NCBI GenBank assembly: GCA_937892655.1
Contig: CALBJC010000130.1
Location: forward strand, 1 to 22,441
Length of the DNA stretch: 22,441 nucleotides
Origin: an uncultured Clostridia bacterium
Lineage (GTDB): Bacteria > Bacillota > Clostridia > Oscillospirales > Ruminococcaceae
Direction of reading: 5' to 3'
In this document: piece by piece, positions 15,120-22,441 of the stretch
How the letters are laid out: each line of letters starts with the position of its first letter
Position numbering within the stretch: position 1 is the first letter of the stretch
Made by a program: the position numbers and the translations under genes
The notes under the pieces: generated by a model
Database searches by the model: none
Seen by the model: only the letters and a program-made list of their open reading frames with translations
Told to the model about the DNA's origin: nothing

Positions 15120-15641
15120 ATGAATGAAGTAATAAATAACCTTTTAACAAGAAGAAGCATCAGATCATTTTCTGACAAGAAGATTTCAAAAGAAGATTTG
15201 GAAACTATCGTTAAGTGTGCAAGATATGCTCCAAGCGGTATGAACAGACAGCTTTGGAAATTCACAGTTGTTCAGAATAAAGAAATTCTGACAGAGCTTG
15301 CAAAGGCAGTAAGAGAAGAGTTATCACGTGATGAAGGCTATAATTTCTATGCGCCTGACGTTATGATTTTAGTATCAAACGAGCGTGATAATCATCTCGG
15401 TGAAGCAGACTGTGCCTGTGCTTTGGAAAACATTTTCCTTGCTGCTCATTCTCTGGGTATCGGTTCAGTATGGATCAATCAGTTCAAGGGTATCTGTGAC
15501 AGCGAGAATGTAAGAGCGGTTTTAAATAAGGTGAATCTTCCGCAGAATCATATCATCTGGGGTTGTGCAGCACTCGGGTATGCTGCAGGTGAACCAAGGG
15601 CAGCTGATAAGAAAACAGATGTTGTAGAATGGATTTTGTAA
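15120..15641 (+). CDS. Nitroreductase family flavoprotein
   Basis: This is a probable FMN-dependent oxidoreductase of 173 residues, acting on nitro compounds, quinones or flavins with NAD(P)H. The flavin-binding N-terminal pattern is clear: LTRRSIRSFSDKKISKEDLE at 9-28 and ARYAPSGMNRQLWKFTVV at 34-51. The central helix ALENIFLAAHSLGIGSVWI and the C-terminal GCAALGYAAGEPRA also fit. It is a short member of the family. The start at 15120 lies six bases after the previous stop, the closest spacing of the operon. A weak hairpin follows. The physiological substrate cannot be told, and co-transcription with an ArsC-like thiol protein suggests a redox role. Confidence 0.92.
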   Translation: MNEVINNLLTRRSIRSFSDKKISKEDLETIVKCARYAPSGMNRQLWKFTVVQNKEILTELAKAVREELSRDEGYNFYAPDVMILVSNERDNHLGEADCACALENIFLAAHSLGIGSVWINQFKGICDSENVRAVLNKVNLPQNHIIWGCAALGYAAGEPRAADKKTDVVEWIL

Positions 15642-15745
15642 ATTCATTTTTCAAAATCTGACACGATTATTGTGTCTAAATAATTAAAATGTTGTCGGTT
15701 GTTTGTGCATACTTACAAAACTTAATGTCAAATAATGCTTATGAC

Positions 15746-15774
15746 TTGTAATATTAAATAAAAAATGCTATAAT
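15746..15774 (+). promoter_or_regulatory. Sigma-A-type promoter of glgA
   Basis: TTGTAA (15746-15751), a 17-base spacer and TATAAT (15769-15774), preceded by TGC. The leader to the ATG at 15807 is about 25 bases and contains a GGGGGA ribosome site. The rest of 15642-15745 shows only a short five-bp stem at 15660-15676. Confidence 0.7.
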
Positions 15775-15806
15775 ATTATCATACTCTAATTTCAGGGGGA
15801 TTTAAT

Positions 15807-17255
15807 ATGAAGAATATTTTATTTGCTGCTTCAGAATGTGTACCTTTTATTAAAACAGGCGGCCTTGCTGACGTTTGCGGCGCTTTGCCAAAAATGATTG
15901 ATAAAGATGAATATGATGTAAGAGTGATTATTCCAAACTATACATGTATTCCTGAGCGTTACAGAAATGAGTTTGAATATGTTCACCATTTCTATATGGA
16001 TTTCGGCTCAGAGCAGGGTCATGAGCATGTTGGTATTATGACATATAAGTATGAGGGCATTACATATTATTTTGTGGATAACCTTCACTATTTTGCAGGT
16101 GATAAGCCTTACGGCACAACAAGATTTGATATCGAAAAGTTCAGCTTTTTCTGTAAGGCAGTTTTGGCTATTATGCCTGTTATCAACTTCAAGCCTGACG
16201 TAATTCACTGTCACGACTGGCAGTCAGGTTTAATCCCTGTATATCTTAAAACTATCTATAAGGATAACCCATTCTATTGGGGAACAAGAACAGTTATGAC
16301 CATTCATAACCTTGCTTTCCAGGGTATCTGGGATATCAAGACTATCCGCGGTATTACAGGCTTACCTGATTATCTGTTTACTCCTGACAAGCTTGAATAC
16401 AAAAAGGATGCCAATATGTTAAAGGGTGGTCTTGTATACTGTGATTATATTACAACAGTATCAGATACCTATGCAGGTGAAATTCAGCAGCCATACTATG
16501 GTGAAGGTCTTGACGGTTTACTCAGAGCACGTAATCAGTCGTTGTGCGGTATTGTAAACGGTATTGACTATGCTGTATTCAATCCTGAAACCGACCCTAA
16601 CTTACCGGTTAAATACAATACAAGAAACTATAAGAAGAACAAGGCTAAATGTAAAGCTGAGCTTCAGGCTGAGCTTGGTCTTGAGGTAAATCCTGACAAG
16701 TTCTTGATCTGTATCATTTCCCGTCTTACCGACCAGAAGGGTCTTGACCTTGTAGAATGGGCAATGCGTCAGATCTGTGATGATAATACTCAGTTTGCAG
16801 TTTTAGGTACGGGTGATAAGAAGTATGAAGATTTATTCCGCTATTATCAGTGGAATATGCCTGAAAAGGTATCAGCTAACATCTACTTCTCAGATGCTTT
16901 GGCGCATAAGCTTTATGCTGGCTGTGATGCAGTACTTATGCCATCACGTTTTGAGCCATGTGGTCTTACTCAGCTTATCGCATTAAAGTATGGTACTATT
17001 CCGATTGTAAGAGAAACAGGCGGCCTTAAAGACACAGTTGAGCCTTACAATAAGTACGAAAATACAGGTACCGGCTTCTCATTTGCAAACTACAACGCTG
17101 AAGAAATGCTCAACGCTGTAAACTATGCAAAGAAGATTTACTTTGAACAGCGTGACAACTGGAACGCTATGATGGTAAGAGGCATGAAGATGGATTACTC
17201 ATGGCGCACATCATCAGAAAAGTATATCGAAGTTTACAAAAAACTCACTTGGTAA
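15807..17255 (+). CDS. glgA: Glycogen (starch) synthase, ADP-glucose dependent
   Basis: This enzyme adds glucose from ADP-glucose to the growing alpha-1,4-glucan. It belongs to family GT5, with a GT-B fold. The 482-residue length is typical. The KTGGLADVCGALP signature, which binds ADP-glucose, is at 16-28. HCHDWQS is at 134-140, MTIHNLAFQG at 164-173, the second Rossmann half starts near 299 with ICIISRLTDQKGLDL, and the C-terminal EPCGLTQLIALKYGTIPIV with RETGGL is at 383-406. It is transcribed alone from its own promoter and ends at a strong terminator. The rest of a glycogen operon (glgC, glgD, glgB, glgP) is not in the window. A GlgA of this type fits storage polysaccharide synthesis. 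Confidence 0.97.
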   Translation: MKNILFAASECVPFIKTGGLADVCGALPKMIDKDEYDVRVIIPNYTCIPERYRNEFEYVHHFYMDFGSEQGHEHVGIMTYKYEGITYYFVDNLHYFAGDKPYGTTRFDIEKFSFFCKAVLAIMPVINFKPDVIHCHDWQSGLIPVYLKTIYKDNPFYWGTRTVMTIHNLAFQGIWDIKTIRGITGLPDYLFTPDKLEYKKDANMLKGGLVYCDYITTVSDTYAGEIQQPYYGEGLDGLLRARNQSLCGIVNGIDYAVFNPETDPNLPVKYNTRNYKKNKAKCKAELQAELGLEVNPDKFLICIISRLTDQKGLDLVEWAMRQICDDNTQFAVLGTGDKKYEDLFRYYQWNMPEKVSANIYFSDALAHKLYAGCDAVLMPSRFEPCGLTQLIALKYGTIPIVRETGGLKDTVEPYNKYENTGTGFSFANYNAEEMLNAVNYAKKIYFEQRDNWNAMMVRGMKMDYSWRTSSEKYIEVYKKLTW

Positions 17256-17288
17256 AAAAACTCCCGAGATATTCTCTCGGGAGTTTTT
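17255..17288. terminator. Bidirectional terminator between glgA and the cobO gene
   Basis: A nine-bp GC-rich stem (CTCCCGAGA at 17261-17269 with TCTCGGGAG at 17275-17283) is extended by A and T runs on both sides. It ends glgA on the + strand and the five-gene operon on the minus strand. Confidence 0.9.
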
Positions 17289-17794
17289 TAATATTCAATT
17301 CCTTTTCTTGCTGATATACCTTTGTCATAAGGGTGCTTTATATGCTCAATTTTTGATGCATAATCACAAAGAGATAAAATGTCCTCATCGATACTATGAC
17401 CGGTAAGTATAATTTCTCTTTTACTATTGCATTTTAAAAATTCTGTCAGCATATCTTTTTTTACATAATCAAAGTAAATACAATCTAGTATCTCATCAAG
17501 AATTATCATATCAAAATCAGATGCAACGCTGTTTATATTATCAAGCAATGATGAATAAGCGTTTGTGTAGCATTGCTTTTTTGAAATATCACTGCTGTCA
17601 AACAATTCGTATTTTGTATCACTCACTAAAAATGTGAGATTATCAAGCTTTTTTAATATGGCACATTCCATAGAATCACCATTTTTCATAAACTGTGAGT
17701 ACAAAACCTTCATGCCGCTTCCAAGCGCCCTTAATGCGATGCCATTAGCGGTAGATGTTTTTCCCTTTCCATTTGAATAATATGCGTGTACCAT
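17288..17794 (-). CDS. Cob(I)alamin/corrinoid adenosyltransferase, CobO/BtuR type
   Basis: This enzyme transfers adenosyl from ATP to cob(I)alamin or cobinamide to make the coenzyme form. The 168-residue protein carries the P-loop NGKGKTSTANG at 8-18, the Walker-B-like LDEILD at 99-104, LTGHS at 130-134, and the family C terminus with HIKHPYDKGISARKGIEY at 151-168. It is a little short at the N terminus, beginning directly at the P-loop, as some family members do. It is the last gene of a minus strand operon, three bases after the stop of the transcobalamin-like gene. Its position is the best evidence that the operon handles corrinoids. Whether it works on imported B12, or on salvage intermediates, is open. 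Confidence 0.9.
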   Translation of the reverse strand: MVHAYYSNGKGKTSTANGIALRALGSGMKVLYSQFMKNGDSMECAILKKLDNLTFLVSDTKYELFDSSDISKKQCYTNAYSSLLDNINSVASDFDMIILDEILDCIYFDYVKKDMLTEFLKCNSKREIILTGHSIDEDILSLCDYASKIEHIKHPYDKGISARKGIEY

Positions 17795-17797
17795 AAA

Positions 17798-19378
17798 TTA
17801 CTCCAATACAATATCATTGCCCATCTGAGTCGAGTAAATAAAGCTAATAGCGTCATTGTCTGATAAAACAAAGCTACCACAGCTTACAGAAGGTGACTCT
17901 TTATTTACATAATACATCCAGCCTGAAAGCTCACCCTTGTCAAATTCGTATATATGATTGATACCCTCAACATAAGCGTATTCATCAATGCCGTTTGTTT
18001 CAAGATGAATTTTATTCTCAGCGCACGCTTCAACTAAAATATCATAAGCTGTCTGGTCTTTTGAAATGCCATATTCAGTTTTTGGAAGAATAACTCCGCC
18101 ATTTTCTTTGGATGATGGATTGATAATCTCCAGAGTAACTGTACCTATAACATTTTGTTTTGAAGAAACATCATAAAACTCATCTGTGGTTTTAATATCG
18201 AGCTTTAATACTACTCCTATAAGTATTGCGCCTATGCAGGCAACTCCCAGAAAGTTTCTCACATTTTTCTTCTTTGAAATAAAAAGTACCACAAAGAAGA
18301 AAACTACAAGTATAACAATACCGATTATAACTGCAAGCTTAAGATTAACGTTTGACTTTGAAATCTCATCATCAGTAGCTGCAATTTCATCCACTTTTGA
18401 TGAATTATCTACCTTACTATCTGTATTGGTTGTAGTATCATCAATGCTATTATCTTCAAATACGAAAAGATAGTTATCTCCATCCAGCATTTTAAGATAT
18501 GCATTTAAGCAGTAAAACGCCTGAGAGGTAGCATTTTCATTGGAGCTTGCGCCCAGCTCATGTGAAAAAGAGCCATCTTCAAGCATAAAATCGCAAAGAG
18601 AATCTAAAACGGTAATGCCATTTTTTATAAATCGTTCATCCTGAGTGCAGTCAATACCAAGTGAAGACAGTGCCATTAAAACCTGAGCAGTACTTTCAGA
18701 GCAGTAAACACCATAGCTTTCAAAACCGCCATATTCATTCTGTTCATCTGATAAAAAGCTAAGTGCCTTATCAATGCAAGCCTTGACATCGGTATTATTT
18801 TCATAATATGGTGCAAGTGCTGTTATCGTCATTGCTGTAACATCTGGATTACCTCTGTCACCTGAAACCGCAAAGCCACCGTCAGAAAGCTGTAGAGAAA
18901 TTATCTTCTGACAAACGCTGTCTTGAGAATACTCACTGCTTTTTACGCCGTTATTTAGAATATGAAGACCGAAAACCCAGCTCATAATACCTTGCTGACC
19001 GATAGAAGTATCAAAATTATCTTTTACATAACCGCTGTCAGATCCTGTTGCCAAAAGCGCCATCATATATTTGAGCCTTGATGAAGCAGATGATACTCTG
19101 TTGTTTTCAAGGTAATCCAAAAGCGCATTTTCATAGCTGTCAAAATTATAACTACCAGTCTGACTTAAGGTTACAACATACCATTCAGCATTAACTCCTG
19201 CATCTTCTGTCAGGGTAGTATCAATAAACTGCTGAATGTTATCGCTACCGGATAGCTTATATTCTATAATTTTCTGAGTAGTGTCAGATGCTGTTTCTTT
19301 GTACTGAGCAAAGGAAATACCCGAAAAACTCAGAAAAATAACAAGCGAAAGAGTAAGAGAAAAAATCCTTTTTATCAT
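17798..19378 (-). CDS. Membrane-anchored transcobalamin-like protein (alpha-barrel plus DUF4430)
   Basis: This probably captures a corrinoid at the cell surface. The 526-residue protein has a signal peptide (about 1-24). An alpha/alpha-barrel-like region follows at about 30-300, with prenyltransferase-type repeats such as SDGGFAVSGDRGNPDVTAMT (165-184) and NEYGGFESYGVYCSESTAQV (214-233). After an acidic linker there are two transmembrane helices (about 347-368 and 375-392) with the loop SKKKNVRN between. A DUF4430-like domain covers about 410-526, with TAYDILVEA and SGWMYYVNKE. The Lys/Arg loop would lie inside, leaving both outer domains outside. Animal intrinsic factor and transcobalamin combine an alpha-barrel and a beta domain of these kinds. 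It starts four bases after its upstream neighbour. Corrinoid binding is inferred, not shown. Confidence 0.8.
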   Translation of the reverse strand: MIKRIFSLTLSLVIFLSFSGISFAQYKETASDTTQKIIEYKLSGSDNIQQFIDTTLTEDAGVNAEWYVVTLSQTGSYNFDSYENALLDYLENNRVSSASSRLKYMMALLATGSDSGYVKDNFDTSIGQQGIMSWVFGLHILNNGVKSSEYSQDSVCQKIISLQLSDGGFAVSGDRGNPDVTAMTITALAPYYENNTDVKACIDKALSFLSDEQNEYGGFESYGVYCSESTAQVLMALSSLGIDCTQDERFIKNGITVLDSLCDFMLEDGSFSHELGASSNENATSQAFYCLNAYLKMLDGDNYLFVFEDNSIDDTTTNTDSKVDNSSKVDEIAATDDEISKSNVNLKLAVIIGIVILVVFFFVVLFISKKKNVRNFLGVACIGAILIGVVLKLDIKTTDEFYDVSSKQNVIGTVTLEIINPSSKENGGVILPKTEYGISKDQTAYDILVEACAENKIHLETNGIDEYAYVEGINHIYEFDKGELSGWMYYVNKESPSVSCGSFVLSDNDAISFIYSTQMGNDIVLE

Positions 19379-19382
19379 TTTA

Positions 19383-20171
19383 TTACTTTCTTCTCTTAAA
19401 ACAAACTAAAGCCGCAAGTGAGCAAGCCGCAAGTGCCATAGCGCCTGTAGCCTTTACACCAGTGTCTGGTGCTGTATCTGCAGTAACGTTTGCAATACAA
19501 ACAGGTGGTACTAAAATCTGAGAATCAGACTTAGCTGAGATTGTGTAACTGCCCTCATTTTCAAGAGTAATTTCAGCCTTGCCCTGAGCATCAGTCTTAA
19601 CGCCTGTAGCATTGCCGTTCAAATAGATTTCAGCGCCTTCAATAGCAATTGTTATAGGATTCCAGCTGTCATCATAGCCGTTACCTGAAAGGGTGAGCGC
19701 TACTGTATCGCCAGCTGAAGCGTTAAGGGTTTCATTGTCAAAATAGCAGTATGTGTCAGACCATGCTGTCAGGTCTGTGTAGCAGTATGCGCTGATGTAA
19801 TCGCCGTTTGCAACCGCGTCAGCAAGTGACATAGCAGAAACGTTATTTTTGCAGTAACCGTAGCTGCCGCCATTGTCTACACCCCAGAGTTTGTTCATAG
19901 CAAGACCATAATCGCCCATATAAGAGCCAAAGCCAGCTACTGCGCCACCGTCATAGAACTTATCGTGAGCGCAGAAAAGAGCGTCAGCAATAGTCAAAGC
20001 GCCATCAGCGTCAGTATCAGTAACTGTAACCTTTTCATAAGCTACTGCAAGCTCTCCTTTGTCATCAGCGATAGTTACATAAACATCAGCTGAGTTATCA
20101 GCAAAAGCTGTAGCAGAAAGTGCTGAAAGTGATAAAATTGCAGCGAGTGTGAGTGATAATGTTTTTTTCAT
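19383..20171 (-). CDS. Secreted DUF4430-like protein with sortase-like C-terminal tail
   Basis: This appears to be a cell-wall-linked partner of the transcobalamin-like protein. The 262-residue protein has a signal peptide (1-24, ending TAFA). A DUF4430-like domain covers about 27-145, with TIADALFCAHDKF and the Trp/Gly/Tyr pattern seen in the neighbour's beta domain. An Ig-like or carboxypeptidase-regulatory-like beta domain at about 150-225 follows, with TGVKTDAQGKAEITLENEGSYT. The tail is APDTG at 234-238, a hydrophobic stretch to about 257 and KRRK at the end. This resembles an LPxTG sorting signal with Ala for Leu. It begins 18 bases after the S subunit stop, without room for its own promoter. 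No sortase gene is in the window, so covalent wall linkage is unproven. Confidence 0.75.
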   Translation of the reverse strand: MKKTLSLTLAAILSLSALSATAFADNSADVYVTIADDKGELAVAYEKVTVTDTDADGALTIADALFCAHDKFYDGGAVAGFGSYMGDYGLAMNKLWGVDNGGSYGYCKNNVSAMSLADAVANGDYISAYCYTDLTAWSDTYCYFDNETLNASAGDTVALTLSGNGYDDSWNPITIAIEGAEIYLNGNATGVKTDAQGKAEITLENEGSYTISAKSDSQILVPPVCIANVTADTAPDTGVKATGAMALAACSLAALVCFKRRK

Positions 20172-20189
20172 AGTTTTTTACCTCTTTTT

Positions 20190-20885
20190 TTATATTTTAA
20201 ACATACCATATTTGACCTTAAGCCTTATGAGCTTTTTGCCAAAGGGTCTGTTTAATAACAACAGAAAAATAATATTTGATACTACATATTCAATAGTCGT
20301 AGGTAGTGACGAGATAAAGGTCGCCAGATACCTTGTAATATTTATGTAGTTATCAGCCCATATTGTTGACCATAAATCGAGAATTGCAGAATACATAATT
20401 CCCGATATTGCCCCGTAAATACATAAAAGTATTTTGCTTTTCTGAAGCGGCTTTGATAAAATACCCGCTATAAAGCCTAACAACCCCCATGTAAACATCT
20501 GAAATGGTGTCCACGGTCCCTGACCAAAATACATATTTGATACAATAGCAGACAGCGAGCCTACAACAAAGCCAGCCTCTTTTCCAAGCCAAACAGCGCA
20601 GATAATAGTTATCGCTGTAACTGGCTTAAAGCCCGGGATAAACGCAAAAATAAATCTGCCGATTACAGAAAAAGCAATCATTACCGCTAAAACTGTCAGT
20701 TCCTTTGATGTGTTGTTTTTTCGCTCAAAAGCATAAAACAGCGGTAAGCAGGAGAGTATTGCAATGCAGACGGCGATAAACGAATAATGCTTTTCTCTGA
20801 AAATGATACTGCCGCCTATAACAAAAACGGGGATAACAATGAGCAGTATCAAAAAGGTGAGTAGTGATTTTGATTTACTGTTCAT
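20190..20885 (-). CDS. ECF transporter S component (substrate-binding membrane subunit)
   Basis: This is the integral membrane subunit that binds the vitamin in an energy-coupling-factor importer. The 231-residue product has about six hydrophobic segments (about 8-28, 35-52, 63-84, 88-116, 128-143, 152-172 and 198-212 in outline). It also carries the S-component pattern FIPGFKPVTAITIICAVWLG at 82-101 and PWTPFQMFTWGLLGFIAGIL at 124-143. I chose the ATG at 20885, since an upstream one at 20906 lies deeper inside the ATPase gene, and a GGAGG site lies four bases before the chosen start. It overlaps the ATPase gene by 11 bases. Neighbouring corrinoid genes make cobalamin or a precursor the best guess for the ligand. 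The T subunit was not seen. Confidence 0.85.
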   Translation of the reverse strand: MNSKSKSLLTFLILLIVIPVFVIGGSIIFREKHYSFIAVCIAILSCLPLFYAFERKNNTSKELTVLAVMIAFSVIGRFIFAFIPGFKPVTAITIICAVWLGKEAGFVVGSLSAIVSNMYFGQGPWTPFQMFTWGLLGFIAGILSKPLQKSKILLCIYGAISGIMYSAILDLWSTIWADNYINITRYLATFISSLPTTIEYVVSNIIFLLLLNRPFGKKLIRLKVKYGMFKI

Positions 20886-22441
20886 TTGACCTCCTTTTGT
20901 TTTCAAAGCAAAGCGCTACAACATCGTCGCAGGTAACCGTATTATCAAAATATCCTCTTGTAATGCGGTTTGCAACAGTTGTGTAAAAGCTGTTTGATGA
21001 GAAAAATCTCTGCGGAATATCACATGAGATAAGTCCACCGTCAAAGTAAAGAGCGCATCTGTCCGAAATAAGGGATGCAAATTCAATATCGTGAGTAACT
21101 GTAATAACAGTAATACCTTCTGCTTTTAACTCCTCTATAATTGAGCAAAGAGTTTTCTTTGAAAAAGCGTCAATGCCCTTAGATGGCTCATCAAGCAGTA
21201 GAATTTTTGGCTTTAAAAGCAAAACCTTTGCAAGTGCTGCTTTTTGCTGTTCACCACCGCTTAAGTCATACGGATGAGATGAAAGCAGATGAGAGATTGA
21301 AAGCTTTTTTGTAATTTTATCAATTTCGGTCTTGGCTTCATCCTTTTTATAACCCATAGCCTTGCACACCTCAGAAAAATCATTTTCTAAAGTATCCTCT
21401 AAAAACACATTCTGCGGATTTTGAGAAAGCAGAGTAAGGCAGTTTTTGTAAAGAGAATTATTCTCATAGCTTTTGAGCTTTTTGCCAAGAACAAAAATCT
21501 CTCCTCTGTAAGGCTTTAAAATATCTGCTATCAGATTTAAAGCGGTAGTTTTACCCGTACCGTTACCGCCCAAAATCGTAAAGCATTCATTCTCGTAGAT
21601 CTTGAATGAAATACCCTTTGCAATATCAGGCGTATCCTTTTCGTACCTGAACCACACGTTTTTAAACTCTACTGCTATTTCATCCTTATGAGTAAACTCT
21701 TTTTGCGGTAAAGACTTTATTTTATTGTCAAAATTATCCGTAATATATCTTCTGCATGCCTTAGCTGTTGCTTTATTTGCCTCATTACAGCCGAGCGCAT
21801 TCAGAATTCTTACAGGGCAGGGTAGTGCTGTTACCATATCGCTATAATCACCTGAGCCTAAAAACTCAAGAGCATTGTGCGGTTTATCGCAGAATTTTAT
21901 TTCACCGCTATCCATAAATACCAGCTTGTCTGCAAAATCAAATATCTCCTCTAATCTGTGCTCAGCGATAATTACTGTTATTCCAAACTCCTCATTGAGC
22001 TTTTTTAATGTTGAAATAAATGATGTAGCAGCATTTGGGTCAAGCTGTGAGCAAGGCTCATCAAGCAGTAAAACATCAGGCTGCATAGCCATAACCGACG
22101 CTAAATTTAAAATCTGCTTTTGTCCGCCTGAAAGCTCATCGGTATTTTTGTAATACCAGTCTTCAATACCAAAATAGCTTGCATTTTCAGCAACACGGCG
22201 TCTTATGACGTCATTACTCAGTCCCATACTCTCAAGACCGAAAGCAAGCTCGTGCCATACCTTGTCGGTCACGATCTGACTATCAGGATTTTGCATCACA
22301 TAGCCTATTTTACAAGCGCTTTCTCTGTCTGAAATATCCTTGATGTTTTCTCCATTGAATAAAATGCTGCCATTTAGTTCACCGTAAGGTGAAATCTCAC
22401 GCTTGATAAGCTTCAAAAGGGTTGATTTACCACAGCCTGAT
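20875..22441 (-). CDS. ECF transporter double ATPase (fused CbiO/EcfA-type), 5'-partial
   Basis: This subunit hydrolyses ATP to drive vitamin uptake by the ECF transporter. Two ABC domains follow each other in one chain. The first starts at the window edge, with the Walker A SGCGKSTL in frame upstream of the TTG at 22416, so the gene runs beyond 22441. Its Q-loop YVMQNPDSQIV, signature LSGGQKQ and Walker B VLLLDEP with QLDP are visible. The second domain has GGNGTGKTTA, LLSQNPQNVF, LSGGEQQKAALAKVLLLKPKILLLDEP and the later VTHD. Fused double ATPases of this type serve S and T subunits in other organisms. It overlaps the S component gene by 11 bases. The T subunit gene, promoter and any riboswitch must lie beyond the right edge or elsewhere. 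Confidence 0.93.
   Translation of the reverse strand, partial: SGCGKSTLLKLIKREISPYGELNGSILFNGENIKDISDRESACKIGYVMQNPDSQIVTDKVWHELAFGLESMGLSNDVIRRRVAENASYFGIEDWYYKNTDELSGGQKQILNLASVMAMQPDVLLLDEPCSQLDPNAATSFISTLKKLNEEFGITVIIAEHRLEEIFDFADKLVFMDSGEIKFCDKPHNALEFLGSGDYSDMVTALPCPVRILNALGCNEANKATAKACRRYITDNFDNKIKSLPQKEFTHKDEIAVEFKNVWFRYEKDTPDIAKGISFKIYENECFTILGGNGTGKTTALNLIADILKPYRGEIFVLGKKLKSYENNSLYKNCLTLLSQNPQNVFLEDTLENDFSEVCKAMGYKKDEAKTEIDKITKKLSISHLLSSHPYDLSGGEQQKAALAKVLLLKPKILLLDEPSKGIDAFSKKTLCSIIEELKAEGITVITVTHDIEFASLISDRCALYFDGGLISCDIPQRFFSSNSFYTTVANRITRGYFDNTVTCDDVVALCFENKRRSNEQ

Noticed and set aside
15660..15676. GACAC-GATTATT-GTGTC hairpin after the nitroreductase gene
   Set aside because: The stem is only five base pairs without a proper T-run, so I do not call it a terminator. 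The operon end there remains undefined.
20875..22441. Search for a cobalamin riboswitch near the right-hand operon
   Set aside because: No intergenic space of sufficient length exists between the five genes, and the operon start is outside the window. None can be claimed.
1..22441. tRNA, rRNA, CRISPR arrays, insertion sequences and phage genes
   Set aside because: I saw no cloverleaf with CCA end, no regularly spaced repeats, no transposase or integrase frame, and no terminal inverted repeats.

Overview
The window looks like chromosome from a low-to-mid GC, Gram-positive, anaerobic member of the Clostridia, most likely a Ruminococcus-like Oscillospiraceae. The grounds are inferential. It carries a SpoIIID sporulation regulator, a class III glutamine synthetase next to a hexameric glutamate dehydrogenase, a secreted mannanase with a ricin-type binding domain, strong GGAGG ribosome sites, and a signal-peptide protein ending in a sortase-like tail. 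I see no phage, insertion sequence, CRISPR array, rRNA or tRNA.

Layout. (1) 1-2704, + strand: a three-gene run, a BspA-type leucine-rich repeat/DUF4253 fusion followed by two acidic proteins I do not recognise. (2) 2783-3758, - strand: a coupled pair, a DUF188 nuclease-like protein and a YgjP-type metallopeptidase. (3) 3861-6563, + strand: a possible 45-residue membrane peptide, a membrane-anchored HtrA protease, then a DinB-like protein coupled to a GNAT acetyltransferase. (4) 6594-9473, - strand: an HTH regulator fused to a desulfoferrodoxin-like module, and glnN with a consensus promoter and a terminator-like hairpin in its leader. (5) 9560-13290, - strand: spoIIID, a GH5 mannanase and gdhA, each apparently transcribed alone. 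(6) 13399-15641, + strand: an aldose-epimerase-like gene, dtd, an ArsC/Spx-like gene and a nitroreductase, 6-10 bases apart. (7) 15746-17255, + strand: glgA with its own promoter and terminator. (8) 17288-22441, - strand: a five-gene operon running in from beyond the right edge.

The most interesting region is the last. In transcription order it encodes a double-ATPase ECF transporter subunit (5' end missing), an ECF substrate-binding membrane subunit, a secreted DUF4430-like protein with a sortase-like tail, a membrane protein that resembles the two halves of animal transcobalamin/intrinsic factor separated by a transmembrane hairpin, and a CobO/BtuR-type cob(I)alamin adenosyltransferase. I read it as a candidate surface capture, import and adenosylation pathway for vitamin B12 or another corrinoid. 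The ligand is inferred from gene context and fold resemblance, and no riboswitch or T subunit is visible in the window.

Other points of note are the complete set of iron-ligand residues in the HTH-desulfoferrodoxin fusion, the possible attenuator before glnN, and a house style of promoters: eight of nine candidate sigma-A promoters carry an extended -10 (TGn) element.
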